Counted from the first letter of the stretch, positions 32,518 through 41,323 are shown. The stretch: DNA of 64,000 nt from Pseudoalteromonas sp. 0303 (GCF_013349995.1 NZ_JABVXF010000018.1:29071-93070); one strand, 5' to 3'. Translations and numbers: made by a program. Notes: generated by a model not told the origin, from the letters alone.

Positions 32518-33692
32518 TTACCCTTTTCCCAACCGTTTAACAACTTCTCTATTGGCGCATCAAACCAGTCATCGTTTTTCAATCCCGCTACACATTCCAT
32601 AACGAAATATACAAACAGATTCGGCTGGTATAGCCATTCTCTTAGTACGGGGGGGAGCGTACCGCCCTCAACAACACTTTCTCCCAGCTTGTTATGTAGA
32701 TAGCCACAGGCCTCGAAGGACTTAGCAACAGAGTCAGATTCTGCAAATTTCTTCTTATGCTGATTAAAAAAGCTATAGCCCCTGCAAACACTGTAGTTTT
32801 GAACAATCAACAAGCATAAATCTGTATACCTTTCTATCAACTCAATTTCACTTTCACTTGCGTACTCGTAGCTTGAAATAATCCGTTTAAGTTCCCCATT
32901 TATCTCTACTAAATAGTTAAACAAACTAGCCAACATCGCATACGTTACAAGCAACCGAAAAAGATAAGGTTTTTCTTTTGCTCTTTGACGCAAGATCTGC
33001 AAAGCCACCGTGTTCACCGCTTCCCTATGACTATTTGAATAATCAAACTTCCAATGCCATTTATCTTGTTCAACATCCACAATAGAACCAAAAGCAGTAT
33101 CCATATTATCAAACCACTCAGCACGACCTTCATTATAGAAAGGCCTCCCGCTTCCCCTGGCTTGTCTGCGAGTAGTGCTCATCACCAAAAGCGCCAACTG
33201 ACTATTACTTAACTTGTGTAACGGATTATTAGGCCAAGAATCGGTCCCAATTTTCATAGCAATGACATTTTCAACAAATTCGCCACCTTCGGTATTGTGA
33301 AATGCAAATGCTTTCATGCAAGCATCGCACGAACAATTAAGCCAATTTTCTTTTAGATTTAAACCTTTAAAGCTTTCTTTATGCTTACATGATGAACACC
33401 TGATATTCTCTATTCTAATTCGTTCTGATATTGGTGATTTAGGCTTTACCATTTTTACCAAGTAACCAACTTCGCTAATCATTTTTGAACCACAGTTAAC
33501 ACAAAACCGCCCTGGAACAACAACATCGGGGTACAAGCTTTTTATATGCTTATTGGGCAATTCCACTTTAAACTCTTCACTTAAAGCTCTTTTTGACTTA
33601 GCGCCTTGCCAGGACTTCACCAAAAAATCGGTTAACTCTAAATTAGTCAAACCGCTTATGCTTTCATCAACATTGATAAACTCAAATTCCAT
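32514..33692 (-). CDS. Hypothetical protein with zinc ribbons
   Basis: 392 aa. Two zinc-ribbon-like cysteine sets: RFCVNCGSKM paired with IRCSSCKHKE, and a nearby NCSCDACMKAF. The C-terminal 200 residues are helical with aromatic-rich segments. No enzyme motif recognised. Convergent with the nucleotidyltransferase; overlaps the next upstream gene by 11 bp. Confidence 0.65.
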   Translation of the reverse strand: MEFEFINVDESISGLTNLELTDFLVKSWQGAKSKRALSEEFKVELPNKHIKSLYPDVVVPGRFCVNCGSKMISEVGYLVKMVKPKSPISERIRIENIRCSSCKHKESFKGLNLKENWLNCSCDACMKAFAFHNTEGGEFVENVIAMKIGTDSWPNNPLHKLSNSQLALLVMSTTRRQARGSGRPFYNEGRAEWFDNMDTAFGSIVDVEQDKWHWKFDYSNSHREAVNTVALQILRQRAKEKPYLFRLLVTYAMLASLFNYLVEINGELKRIISSYEYASESEIELIERYTDLCLLIVQNYSVCRGYSFFNQHKKKFAESDSVAKSFEACGYLHNKLGESVVEGGTLPPVLREWLYQPNLFVYFVMECVAGLKNDDWFDAPIEKLLNGWEKGN

Positions 33693-33906
33693 AACAACTC
33701 ACCCCTTCATCCAAAAAAAATGGTGACGGTCTAAACCCAATTTTTTCACCCAATCTTAAACAAGCATATATACATTCAAGTTCATATTCAGAACCCTCCC
33801 CTTCGCTAAGCTTCGTTATAAACGCCGCCCAAAGTTCATCCATTCTTTGTTGAAGCATATAAACAAGCTCCATTAATTCATCAATATCCATTTCTTTGTG
33901 GATCAT
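33682..33906 (-). CDS. Hypothetical small protein
   Basis: 74 aa from ATG 33906 after GAGGAATATT. Acidic and helical (KEMDIDELMELVYMLQQRMD). It overlaps the 32514 gene by 11 bp, so it is probably its operon partner. Unrecognised. Confidence 0.6.
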   Translation of the reverse strand: MIHKEMDIDELMELVYMLQQRMDELWAAFITKLSEGEGSEYELECIYACLRLGEKIGFRPSPFFLDEGVSCYGI

Positions 33907-33985
33907 AATATTCCTCATTAACTGCTAGTAAGTGCTAGTAAGTAGAAGTAGCTAGTAGTAACTTTTCTCAGCCCTTAAACGAGAA

Positions 33986-34008
33986 AAAGACACTCAACGG
34001 TGTCTTTT
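33986..34008 (-). terminator. Terminator
   Basis: AAAAGACACC-GTTGA-GTGTCTTTTT stem, ending the 34033 gene. Confidence 0.8.
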
Positions 34009-34032
34009 AATTTACAGGGATAAAGTAATTTT

Positions 34033-34638
34033 TTATTTATCAAGGAAGTAGAACTCCCCTCTTATTTTCTTGAAACCCAATGATTCGTAGTAGGCTCCGA
34101 GGCTATTTCTAGCTTCTTCGTCATCTTTTTCAAAATGGTTAAACCCCATATTATTGTTCCATTGCACATCATCTTCAGAATCTGATGCCTCTAATTGCAA
34201 TGGGAAAGACTGTAACAAAAAGAGATCTGTAGAATTGCAAAATCGATTTTTAATATCGTCTACCATTCTTCGGCCAAGCCCATAACCTCGATACTTAGCA
34301 ACCACCTCAAGCCTAGATAATATTAATAAACTGGGGGGCGACAACAACTCTAAATTTTCTGTCTCAATTTCAAAATCCCCCCACTCATTTATAAATTGCA
34401 TAAATCTGGCTGTTTCTGAATGAAGATCCAAAACGTCTTCCAAAGAAAAGTCTTGGTCCAAAAAGGCGACAGTATCAATTTGGTAAAACTTTACCTTGCC
34501 AATAACCTCACCTTCTTCATCTTCAATTTCCCCCTTAATAACAGATAATGCATCATCTTCAACCAACTCACCTTCAGGAGCTAAAACCCCTTTAATCTTA
34601 TAACTCACATCGAAAGAAAGATTTGCCTTATCAATCAT
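34033..34638 (-). CDS. GNAT-type acetyltransferase-like protein
   Basis: 201 aa from ATG 34638, overlapping the upstream gene end. The acetyl-CoA-binding segment LEVVAKYRGYGLGRRMVDDI (R-G-x-G-x-G type) lies near residues 110-130. The final helix/strand GAYYESLGFKKIRG matches the GNAT C-terminal pattern. The N-terminal 80 residues form extra beta sequence. It pairs with the HTH gene as a possible toxin-antitoxin or modification pair; that role is inferred only from overlap. Confidence 0.75.
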   Translation of the reverse strand: MIDKANLSFDVSYKIKGVLAPEGELVEDDALSVIKGEIEDEEGEVIGKVKFYQIDTVAFLDQDFSLEDVLDLHSETARFMQFINEWGDFEIETENLELLSPPSLLILSRLEVVAKYRGYGLGRRMVDDIKNRFCNSTDLFLLQSFPLQLEASDSEDDVQWNNNMGFNHFEKDDEEARNSLGAYYESLGFKKIRGEFYFLDK

Positions 34639-35446
34639 TATTATCGCCACCATCAATTAAAGAAACGTTATAGACACCGGCATCATTCATGCGCTCATGA
34701 AATACCTTGCCCAACCCTCCACTTACATGATGATTTCCCATTGATTCCATGAGCCAATCTTTAAATCGAGATAATGGTTCTGAATCTTCCGAGCCGTAAA
34801 ACACAACATTTGTGGAGTGTACCGGCGCACCGACAACGAACTTCTTCTGTGCATGCTTTAAAATACCATCAGAAATATCACGTCCAATTTCCAAAGCAAA
34901 ACACACAGAATATCGGTTTCCTCTGTGCTTTTCCTTTATTAATACACTTTTTATATCAACCACATAGCCCTGTTCGTGCCCTGAATCGGCAACGCAGACG
35001 AAGCAGAGCCCAATTAACTCATTTAAAATCCAAAGCTCATAGCAATCAGTATATTCAAAACTTACACTGCCATTCTCGGTATGCTGATCATGGAAACTCT
35101 GAAGCACTTTTTTAGATAAAAATGATTTGGTGATAGCAAATCGCTTACTATCACAAAGCTCACCAACATTTTCACTTTCCCCCCAAACTGCTACTAACTG
35201 GGAAGGTGCAACGTTTTTAATAGAGGGAACAGGCTTGCTAAGCATCCAATTTTCAATTTCGATACGACTAAAGCGCAATTCACCATCAACTTTTTCATGT
35301 GGCAACACCCCTTTAGAAACAAGCTTTTTAATATAACTTTCTGCCATATCCATAAAAGTAGCGCATTCAGTTACTGTGAATTTGGATTTTTCATTTAGCA
35401 TATATTTTTCAACAGCCTGCGATAAAACTTCACTATTGTTATTCAT
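34631..35446 (-). CDS. Excisionase-type HTH protein with C-terminal domain
   Basis: 271 aa. The N-terminal domain (about 16-70) is an excisionase/MerR-like helix-turn-helix (TVTECATFMDMAESYIKKLV, then HEKVDGELRFSRIEIENWM). The large C-terminal domain has GNAT-like features (VVDIKSVLIKEKHRGNRYSV). It may be an antitoxin or regulator for the overlapping GNAT gene. A CATAG-type operator and a palindrome site lie upstream. Confidence 0.7.
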   Translation of the reverse strand: MNNNSEVLSQAVEKYMLNEKSKFTVTECATFMDMAESYIKKLVSKGVLPHEKVDGELRFSRIEIENWMLSKPVPSIKNVAPSQLVAVWGESENVGELCDSKRFAITKSFLSKKVLQSFHDQHTENGSVSFEYTDCYELWILNELIGLCFVCVADSGHEQGYVVDIKSVLIKEKHRGNRYSVCFALEIGRDISDGILKHAQKKFVVGAPVHSTNVVFYGSEDSEPLSRFKDWLMESMGNHHVSGGLGKVFHERMNDAGVYNVSLIDGGDNND

Positions 35447-35576
35447 TACATAACCTTACGTTCTTATATTATTAAACAACAATACCATCCATAAAATTTT
35501 TAACGCCAAAAAAGCTAGGGGATCTTTTAGGGGGTTTTTCTATTCCTCAATTTTTATCGCTATATTTTGTGGCTAC

Positions 35577-35596
35577 CATAGATATTTTTAACTATG
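35577..35596. promoter_or_regulatory. CATAG-CTATG operator, locus 4
   Basis: CATAGATATTTTTAACTATG with the ATGCTCGATA context, 131 bp upstream of the HTH gene start (35446). Confidence 0.55.
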
Positions 35597-35629
35597 CTCG
35601 ATACAAAACAGCCCCAAAATGGTCTTCAA

Positions 35630-35647
35630 AATTAGGCATGCCTAATT
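35630..35647. promoter_or_regulatory. 18-bp palindrome, site 5
   Basis: AATTAGGCATGCCTAATT directly adjoining the stop codon of the 35648 gene. Confidence 0.8.
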
Positions 35648-35872
35648 CTATAAACCTCTATTTTCTGACCACTTCACCAATTCATTCACTGCAAATTGTT
35701 TGTCAATATTCACGTCGATAAAGCTATCACCATCGATTTCCCCTAAATCAACTAGCGCCCACAGCAATTCAACAAAAGAATTTACTTTTTTGTTTTGATA
35801 TCGCTTTGCTCTAGCCACCACTCGCTTTGCTTGGTGTCTCGCAATTTTTTGTTCTTTCGATGAGAATTTCAT
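35648..35872 (-). CDS. Hypothetical small protein
   Basis: 74 aa from ATG 35872; GTG 35878 is an alternative with the same GAGGTGG site. The basic N-terminus (KEQKIARHQAKRVVARAKRY) suggests nucleic-acid binding; the C-terminus is acidic. Operon with 35890. Unrecognised. Confidence 0.55.
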   Translation of the reverse strand: MKFSSKEQKIARHQAKRVVARAKRYQNKKVNSFVELLWALVDLGEIDGDSFIDVNIDKQFAVNELVKWSENRGL

Positions 35873-35889
35873 AATCACTTACCACCTCA

Positions 35890-36111
35890 TTACGTTTCAA
35901 AATAGAAGCGATCAATATCTGGATATAACTGAAAGCAAAAAGCTTCATCTTGTCCCAGTGTAAGAACGTATAACGTACTCCCATCCACGGTTTTTTCTTC
36001 GCATTGACCACCACGGCCTACTACGTATTCCCTTGCTACCGATAAACCTTCATTAAAGGTCAGACGCTCTCCTTGAACGTTAGTAAGATACTGATCTAAA
36101 GACATTGGCAT
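35890..36111 (-). CDS. Hypothetical small protein
   Basis: 73 aa, beta-rich C-terminal half (STLYVLTLGQDEAFCFQLYP). The start may be either of two ATGs six bases apart. Unrecognised. Confidence 0.55.
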   Translation of the reverse strand: MPMSLDQYLTNVQGERLTFNEGLSVAREYVVGRGGQCEEKTVDGSTLYVLTLGQDEAFCFQLYPDIDRFYFET

Positions 36112-36280
36112 TCTCTAAAAGCAATGGTCGCTCAACAACGGGGATTTTTCCCTACGGGAAACCAGGGGATAAAGGGTGCATTCCCTGATGGACAAACAGC
36201 GTTCCGCCGTATTGACCACAGGCACTACACACCTTTTCCCACCTTAATCGCACGTTGTCACTCCCTAAGCTAATAACAAA
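36112..36280. other. Gene-free region with inverted repeats
   Basis: Contains TTTCCC-TAC-GGGAAA, GGGGATAAAGGGTGCATTCCC and ATTGACCACAGGCAC. The word ATTGACCACA also occurs in the candidate origin region (4482-4491). It could be a single-strand initiation site; no gene is seen. Confidence 0.35.
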
Positions 36281-36745
36281 TTATTTATAAATAGGTTTTG
36301 TGATATGAACTCTAACCACGTCCGGAGAAGCCATGAACGCTTGTGGTAAATCACTAGGCTGCTGAGCAACAACCAGAACCTTCATATCATGCGACTTGGT
36401 TACGTTTATGAAGTTATTCCAGTCTGATTCTGCACAAAGTAATTGAGCCTCATCAATTACAAGCTCCCCTTTGGTCGCGATAGGAATTGCATTTGAAGTA
36501 ATTGGCTTATCGTGAAGCATCGCTTTTCGGATAGCAGTTTCTTCCAGTAAAGAGTCAGGACAGATTTTATTTGCCAGAACGGATTTACCTACCCCACTGT
36601 CACCGGTTAGCGCTACAACCTTGCCATCTTTAAAAGCACGGTCGATAGCATGCTGTATCAGATGAAGGTCATAAGCCTCAATGCTTGACCAGTTAGCCGG
36701 TAAAGGGGCGTTTTTATTGCTGCTAGAGCCTTGATAACTTTGCAT
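36281..36745 (-). CDS. P-loop ATPase
   Basis: 154 aa from ATG 36745 after AGAGGATATCC; an in-frame start at 36772 lies inside the palindrome and is unlikely. Walker A TGDSGVGKSV (about 45-54) and Walker B ELVIDEAQLL (about 100-109) with a following sensor-like SHDMKVLVVAQQPSD. It is a small AAA+/TniB-DnaC-like ATPase without other domains. It may load or regulate a replication or recombination partner. A palindrome site covers its promoter. Confidence 0.78.
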   Translation of the reverse strand: MQSYQGSSSNKNAPLPANWSSIEAYDLHLIQHAIDRAFKDGKVVALTGDSGVGKSVLANKICPDSLLEETAIRKAMLHDKPITSNAIPIATKGELVIDEAQLLCAESDWNNFINVTKSHDMKVLVVAQQPSDLPQAFMASPDVVRVHITKPIYK

Positions 36746-36762
36746 ATGGATATCCTCTTTTC

Positions 36763-36780
36763 GATTAGGCATGCCTAATT
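36763..36780. promoter_or_regulatory. Palindrome, site 6
   Basis: GATTAGGCATGCCTAATT (first base differs), 18 bp before the ATPase ATG, so binding would block its translation start or promoter region. Confidence 0.78.
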
Positions 36781-36844
36781 TTTAAATTCAAGAGAAACCA
36801 TATCAAAGTGAGTATCTTTAGGACGGTAAAAACAAGGGTAGGTT

Positions 36845-37372
36845 TTAGGGGGTTTTATTTCGCTCTTTGGTAATCCTCGCCTTGATCACCTTAACTATCC
36901 TTTTGGCCTCTTCAAGTTCCTCTTGGTATATAGATACATCAGCATCATCAATACCTTTAGATAGTTTATCTTCATACCATTTAACCGATTCCTGCTCACT
37001 CTGTAACGCATGTTTAAGCGCGGCCAGTTTGATTGTGTAAATGCCATAAGGCAAGCGCTCTCCCACCTTGAAACTTTGACGATATTGCTGAGAAATTGAG
37101 GATAACCAACCAAAATCACCGTTTTTCTTAGAACGCTTCCCCCAGGTTATATCCTTTACTTTCTCAGTAAGATTTACATACACATCATCGTTCCGGAAAG
37201 CCTGAGATAAAGCCCGACCATACCTTGTTTGGCTACCGCGCTTTTTTTGTATCGACCGAACAACCCATTCATTAACATCCAGTATTATTCGACCTTCCCA
37301 CTCATGCCCCATTGCGCCGTACAACGCTGCGCCAACCTTAATTTTTGAAGCAGGGTAAATTTGTCTTTCCAT
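36845..37372 (-). CDS. Hypothetical protein
   Basis: 175 aa from ATG 37372. A basic N-terminal region with WVVRSIQKKRGSQTRYGRAL and a coiled-coil-like C-terminal third. Unrecognised; could bind DNA. Confidence 0.6.
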   Translation of the reverse strand: MERQIYPASKIKVGAALYGAMGHEWEGRIILDVNEWVVRSIQKKRGSQTRYGRALSQAFRNDDVYVNLTEKVKDITWGKRSKKNGDFGWLSSISQQYRQSFKVGERLPYGIYTIKLAALKHALQSEQESVKWYEDKLSKGIDDADVSIYQEELEEAKRIVKVIKARITKERNKTP

Positions 37373-37402
37373 ACATATCACTCTAACAACAATTAAATTC
37401 GA

Positions 37403-37666
37403 TTAACGAACATACACACCAAAGTATTTGAGCAATTCCGCCCCCCAAACACCAACCACAAAAATACTGATCACAAAAGACAACATAAACACCAGAACTG
37501 GTGCAAATACACCCCAAAAGAAATCATCTGCATTCTGCGGATTAAGCCCTTTACCAATATCTTTTAGCCAGTTAGGACCGTGGAATTTTCTTAAAAAAAT
37601 GCATGTTAAGAATACTGGCACAATGAAGACAACCAATGCACTATGTACCATTTCAATAATATTCAT
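37403..37666 (-). CDS. Two-TM small membrane protein
   Basis: 87 aa. Hydrophobic segments at about 6-26 and 50-78. Adjacent to another two-TM gene. Unrecognised. Confidence 0.55.
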   Translation of the reverse strand: MNIIEMVHSALVVFIVPVFLTCIFLRKFHGPNWLKDIGKGLNPQNADDFFWGVFAPVLVFMLSFVISIFVVGVWGAELLKYFGVYVR

Positions 37667-37674
37667 AAATACTC

Positions 37675-37944
37675 TTACTTATTACCATTTACTAAGCCTG
37701 ATCGAGCTTCTGCTTTTGAAGAAACCCACAGAGCGCATTCAAAGCATAAAATAGAAATTAAACCTCTTACCCAAATATTAATTGATTCAAATTCAAGCCA
37801 GAATATCAGAACCCATACACCAGAATTTACAGCAAGCATTAATACCTTTGTTACTTTTGAAAAATCATGCTTAGTTGCAGCAATCCGTATACAAGTTACA
37901 GATACACTAAGCACAAGCAGTAAACCTAACGCATAAACTAACAT
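37675..37944 (-). CDS. Three-TM small membrane protein
   Basis: 89 aa. Hydrophobic stretches at about 1-22, 32-52 and 57-76. It lies 8 bp upstream of the 37403-37666 gene. Unrecognised. Confidence 0.55.
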   Translation of the reverse strand: MLVYALGLLLVLSVSVTCIRIAATKHDFSKVTKVLMLAVNSGVWVLIFWLEFESINIWVRGLISILCFECALWVSSKAEARSGLVNGNK

Positions 37945-37953
37945 TTCACTCTC

Positions 37954-38652
37954 CTACTCTATATAGGCCAATTTAGCTGAATCTTGACCAGAAACACCGG
38001 CATGGATAGATACACCTGCCCCGTCACGCTTACCATTCAAATAGGCATCAATTGCACGTTTATCGTCCTTAGCTTGCCGTGCTTGATAGGTAGTGATATT
38101 TAAGTTTTTATCTTTCCAACTCTTGATCAGGCCTTTTTGTTCAATTGGCACAACAAGCGGCTGTACCTTTGAACTAACTTCTGAGATCCATCCTAAACAA
38201 TACCAATCAGCTCGATTAGTCTTCGTGGCCTTCTTACAGTTTTTATGAAGGCCAGCAATGAACACCTTTCTATCTGTCATTAACTGACGGTATAGAACGT
38301 TGAAACAATACGAAGCAATTTCATCGTTTGGCATAATGCCAATGAACATTACAGCCCCTCTTCGCTTCCACGAAGCATGATCATATTCTTCGGTGAGAAC
38401 ATGAGTCACACCGAATGCGTCATCTACCGCCTTTAACAATTTCAGGACCCAGCCAGGAGGATTAAGTTTATCTACCAATGTCGTAGTTGAACCAACTTCA
38501 CTCAACATGACATCACCAATTTCAAAGCCATGCTTACGCATCATTGCTTGAGCTCTTGATAAAGCTACAGCTGCCTCATTAGGATTGGGCGACTTAGCTA
38601 GGTTAAGCAGCTTCTTAATTTTTTCTAGGTATTTTTTTTGCTCATCAGTCAT
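37954..38652 (-). CDS. DUF2786-domain protein
   Basis: 232 aa from ATG 38652 with GGGGGGCTT upstream; a longer reading to 38712 lacks a site. The N-terminal DUF2786 pattern is clear (KIKKLLNLAKSPNPNEAAVA, then LSRAQAMMRKHGF). Members are common on plasmids and phages and are of unknown function, sometimes called SprT-associated. The C-terminal half contains a basic, tyrosine-rich region. Confidence 0.8.
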   Translation of the reverse strand: MTDEQKKYLEKIKKLLNLAKSPNPNEAAVALSRAQAMMRKHGFEIGDVMLSEVGSTTTLVDKLNPPGWVLKLLKAVDDAFGVTHVLTEEYDHASWKRRGAVMFIGIMPNDEIASYCFNVLYRQLMTDRKVFIAGLHKNCKKATKTNRADWYCLGWISEVSSKVQPLVVPIEQKGLIKSWKDKNLNITTYQARQAKDDKRAIDAYLNGKRDGAGVSIHAGVSGQDSAKLAYIE

Positions 38653-38671
38653 CACTAAGCCCCCCAGGTAA

Positions 38672-39028
38672 CTACACGTTAGCCATTTGTCTAAAAAAGC
38701 GAACTTGACCATCTACCGATTTTTCTAATGAATTACGCGAACGAAACCCAAGCCATAAACCAAGCGCACCACCGATTAATAAAGACCACAACCCCATCCC
38801 AAACATTGGCTCAATAGACCAGCCGAATTGATTATTTAACAATCCTGGGCCAATAAAGAAGGCAAGCATAGAAACGCCAGAAACCCCCATAGCAGTTTGC
38901 TTCAACGTGTTAGTTAACTCAGTTTGAGTTGCACCATACACAATAGTCGCCTGACAGCCCGTACATACACGAACACCGAATTTTGATTGCGTGTCACAAA
39001 AAGGACACTGAACTGTATTATCAGTCAT
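38672..39028 (-). CDS. Zinc-ribbon membrane protein
   Basis: 118 aa. CPFC and CTGC (residues 8-11 and 22-25) form a zinc ribbon, followed by two hydrophobic helices (about 47-68 and 78-96) and a basic tail. It lies 19 bp before the DUF2786 start and is probably co-transcribed. Function unknown. Confidence 0.65.
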   Translation of the reverse strand: MTDNTVQCPFCDTQSKFGVRVCTGCQATIVYGATQTELTNTLKQTAMGVSGVSMLAFFIGPGLLNNQFGWSIEPMFGMGLWSLLIGGALGLWLGFRSRNSLEKSVDGQVRFFRQMANV

Positions 39029-39151
39029 TTAATACTCCATAACGTCTCATTTATAAACCATACTATACAGCCTATAAAAGAAGTTTACCAAACTCATCAA
39101 AAAATGCCATAATTAATACATTATTTAGCCATCGGCTAATTGAAAAAAGAA

Positions 39152-39251
39152 GGGCGCTTTCGAGCTGACCGCAAGCCAGCATTTACATTGTCTCTTCCAG
39201 TGGGTTTTCAGTGGGCGTTTCCATAAGCGTCCAGCGGAAACCCACTGGTGA
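39152..39251 (+). promoter_or_regulatory. Variant leader with long structured insert
   Basis: GGGCGCTTTCGAGCTGACCGCAAG (39152-39170 matches hairpin II up to AGCTG, then diverges; no ACGT box). It is followed by a perfect 11-bp stem CCAGTGGGTTT (39197-39207)/AAACCCACTGG (39238-39248) enclosing a smaller GGGCG/CGTCC stem, just before the GGAGAC ribosome site of the 39265 gene. Confidence 0.65.
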
Positions 39252-39264
39252 CTTGGAGACAAAA

Positions 39265-39441
39265 ATGGAAAATGTATTGGCAGTAATTGAATTAATCGGC
39301 GTATTGTTTAAGTGTGGCGTAATTGCCGGTGTAGGGTTCTACATACTAGGACGTTATCGTGCTTATCGCGAAGCGACTATGATCAGAAGAGCTTACAATA
39401 GAACAATACTTCGTACTTCAAAAAAAAGGGCTCATGCATGA
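39265..39441 (+). CDS. Small single-TM protein
   Basis: 58 aa from ATG 39265 after TTGGAGACAAAA. A hydrophobic N-terminal segment (about 3-30) and a strongly basic tail (RRAYNRTILRTSKKRAHA). Preceded by the variant leader. Unrecognised. Confidence 0.6.
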   Translation: MENVLAVIELIGVLFKCGVIAGVGFYILGRYRAYREATMIRRAYNRTILRTSKKRAHA

Positions 39442-39452
39442 GCCCTTTTTTT
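39428..39452. terminator. Bidirectional terminator
   Basis: Perfect palindrome GGGCTCATG/CATGAGCCC with A-run before and T-run after, overlapping the stop of the 39265 gene. Confidence 0.85.
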
Positions 39453-39469
39453 ATCTAAATCGTTACCAT

Positions 39470-39811
39470 TCAAACTAGGTAAGTATAAAGACAAGCTACT
39501 ATATTCCCCTTAAAACCTTTATTTTGTACCCCTACCGTAAACTCTCTTATGGAAACTTTGGGGTCATCACCAATGATATATAAGCATGCTACGCCCTGAA
39601 TTGGGTGGTGACATAGATGCTCGAAATAACCATAGTCCTTTTTACACCAGCGATTAAGATCACCTTCAACAAGCTTTTTTACTTCACCTTGTAGGTAATC
39701 CTCTATGTTTGGCCGGTGTTCTTCATCGATATCATCAAGCTTATACTGGCGTATGTACTCCACTGTTTTATTAAAATTATCAGACTCAAATCTGACCTTC
39801 ACTTCACTCAT
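39470..39811 (-). CDS. Hypothetical protein
   Basis: 113 aa, starting after GAGAGAGTTACAA. Contains HLCHHPIQGVACLYIIGDD. No motif recognised. Convergent with the 39265 gene; the 39812-39967 gap shows nothing. Confidence 0.6.
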   Translation of the reverse strand: MSEVKVRFESDNFNKTVEYIRQYKLDDIDEEHRPNIEDYLQGEVKKLVEGDLNRWCKKDYGYFEHLCHHPIQGVACLYIIGDDPKVSIREFTVGVQNKGFKGNIVACLYTYLV

Positions 39812-39967
39812 TTGTAACTCTCTCGCTCATAGCGCCATATTCACTTATTTGTATTCCATTATTTTAAGCCAGGATTGCGTTGTTAGTAATTGTACCTCTG
39901 GCTAAACTTAGCAATAAATATACTACTAAATCATGAAAACAATATGGATTATAGAATTATTGTCCGT

Positions 39968-40213
39968 TTATTTAGATTTGACGAAGCCTTTTAGCCTAAT
40001 TACGTGATCTAAATCAAGCAAAGTACCATCATCTAACTTGGCATGACTGACGTACTCGCATAGCAATTTGTATGCCGCTTCTGGACTATCGGAATAATGA
40101 CGCAGTGCTTTAGTAAAATCCATAGTAATGGAACATACGAGTCTTTTACCTTCAGGCAGCTGAACATGCACTGGCTCCGCGCTGCATTTTTGGTCTACTG
40201 ATGATTGATTCAT
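39968..40213 (-). CDS. Hypothetical small protein
   Basis: 81 aa, overlapping the upstream gene's stop by 4 bp (ATGA), so translationally coupled. Acidic. Unrecognised. Confidence 0.6.
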   Translation of the reverse strand: MNQSSVDQKCSAEPVHVQLPEGKRLVCSITMDFTKALRHYSDSPEAAYKLLCEYVSHAKLDDGTLLDLDHVIRLKGFVKSK

Positions 40214-40479
40214 GAAAGAGCCCTAACCTCTGACGGCTCAAACCACGCTAACATTTGCTCTTCAGATAAACTAGGAATGGGAATGTTTAGAGAATAGGAG
40301 CAATGCACTACCTCTTGTGCAACTGAACCTACAGCTTTTAAAGCTAATTGAGCTTCAACCAACTCTTCCCTGTCAGCTAGGCGTTCGGGTATATCCGGAT
40401 ATGACTTAGTAACAACTTCTGCTTGACGCTTTAACGCACTAAGCGCTTGCTTTAGTATCTGTACACGCTCTTGTTTCAT
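40210..40479 (-). CDS. Hypothetical small helical protein
   Basis: 89 aa from ATG 40479 with GGAG nine nt upstream; ATG 40494 is an alternative. Helical, KQALSALKRQAEVVTKSYP at the start. Unrecognised; first gene of a coupled pair. Confidence 0.55.
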   Translation of the reverse strand: MKQERVQILKQALSALKRQAEVVTKSYPDIPERLADREELVEAQLALKAVGSVAQEVVHCSYSLNIPIPSLSEEQMLAWFEPSEVRALS

Positions 40480-40582
40480 CCCATTACTCTCCATCAATTG
40501 TATGAGATAAATTAGAACAGATATCTAGGGGGAACACGCCGGAAAAACCCCTGTTACTTATCAGGAGTTTTAGACATAAAAA

Positions 40583-40602
40583 AACCCAGTTAAAACTGGG
40601 TT
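40583..40602 (-). terminator. Terminator
   Basis: AACCCAG-TTTTAA-CTGGGTT with T-run on the minus strand; ends the 40612 gene. Confidence 0.82.
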
Positions 40603-40611
40603 ATTTATCGA

Positions 40612-40743
40612 CTAGCCAAAATGTGCGCGAGTCACTTCATATTTCATATTGCGAGCTTGGCGAAACTTATACCAAACATAAAGCAAAACAGAGATAGAAA
40701 CGAAAGACGTGAACATAGACTGTATCATATCGATGATATACAT
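40612..40743 (-). CDS. 43-aa single-TM protein with shared leader
   Basis: 43 aa (MYIIDMIQSMFTSFVSISVL followed by LYVWYKFRQ and a polar tail). One transmembrane helix of about 20 residues, positive-inside tail. Too short for ordinary ORF calls, but it has the full leader, exact GAGG spacing and a terminator, so it is very probably expressed. Confidence 0.75.
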   Translation of the reverse strand: MYIIDMIQSMFTSFVSISVLLYVWYKFRQARNMKYEVTRAHFG

Positions 40744-40750
40744 AGGATTT

Positions 40751-40810
40751 CCTCTTTACGTGTTGAAGGCAGCTCGAAAGCGCCTGTTTTTTTCATGCTG
40801 TGAAAACAGC
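40751..40810 (-). promoter_or_regulatory. Shared leader, copy 19
   Basis: Canonical hairpin II (40767-40785). Hairpin I is GCTGT-TTTC-ACAGC (40797-40810), a different sequence with the same fold. Confidence 0.88.
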
Positions 40811-40861
40811 TATAAGAAACCTTAGTTTAGCCCCGACGATCCACCTGGTCAACACCTATAA

Positions 40862-40879
40862 AATTAGGCATGCCTAATT
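40862..40879. promoter_or_regulatory. 18-bp palindrome, site 7
   Basis: AATTAGGCATGCCTAATT about 52 bp upstream of hairpin I of leader copy 19. Confidence 0.8.
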
Positions 40880-40909
40880 TTAAAATGAGGATGATGCGGC
40901 CCAATTGTT

Positions 40910-41251
40910 CTATGTAATTGAATGCTCTTTTGAAAAATCTGACAGCTGTTCAGGGGTTATACCCCACTTTGGTTCACCATTAACGTCATGCCAAAGAATA
41001 TATGCCAGAAATTCTACCAACCCAGTCCGACTTAAACTTGCTTAGCTCTGATCTAGCCATGAAAGCAGATATACATCCTGCGAATAACTTCCCCACGCCA
41101 CACCTATAGGTAAATCACCCCATTCAACCAACTCAGGACACAAAGAACGAATAGATTGAAACAAGGCCCTATACTCGCTGGTATATTCACCCGATGATTT
41201 TTCATACCCCGCACTGGCAAAATGTAAAGGGTTAAACTTTGACTTGTTCAT
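40910..41251 (-). pseudogene. Hypothetical gene interrupted by an in-frame TAA
   Basis: ATG 41251 (AGGATAAACTGTT upstream) opens 69 codons to a TAA at 41042-41044. The same frame then continues for 43 sense codons (SRTGLVEFLAYILWHDVNGE in the middle) to TAG 40910-40912. The continuation looks like normal protein, so a 113-codon gene seems to have acquired a nonsense change; alternatively a short second gene starts at TTG in that frame. No family recognised. Confidence 0.55.
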
Positions 41252-41323
41252 AACAGTTTATCCTATATTTTTATATACGCTTAACGCATAGCATAAGGCT
41301 ACCTATACCGCTCAAGGCGACAG

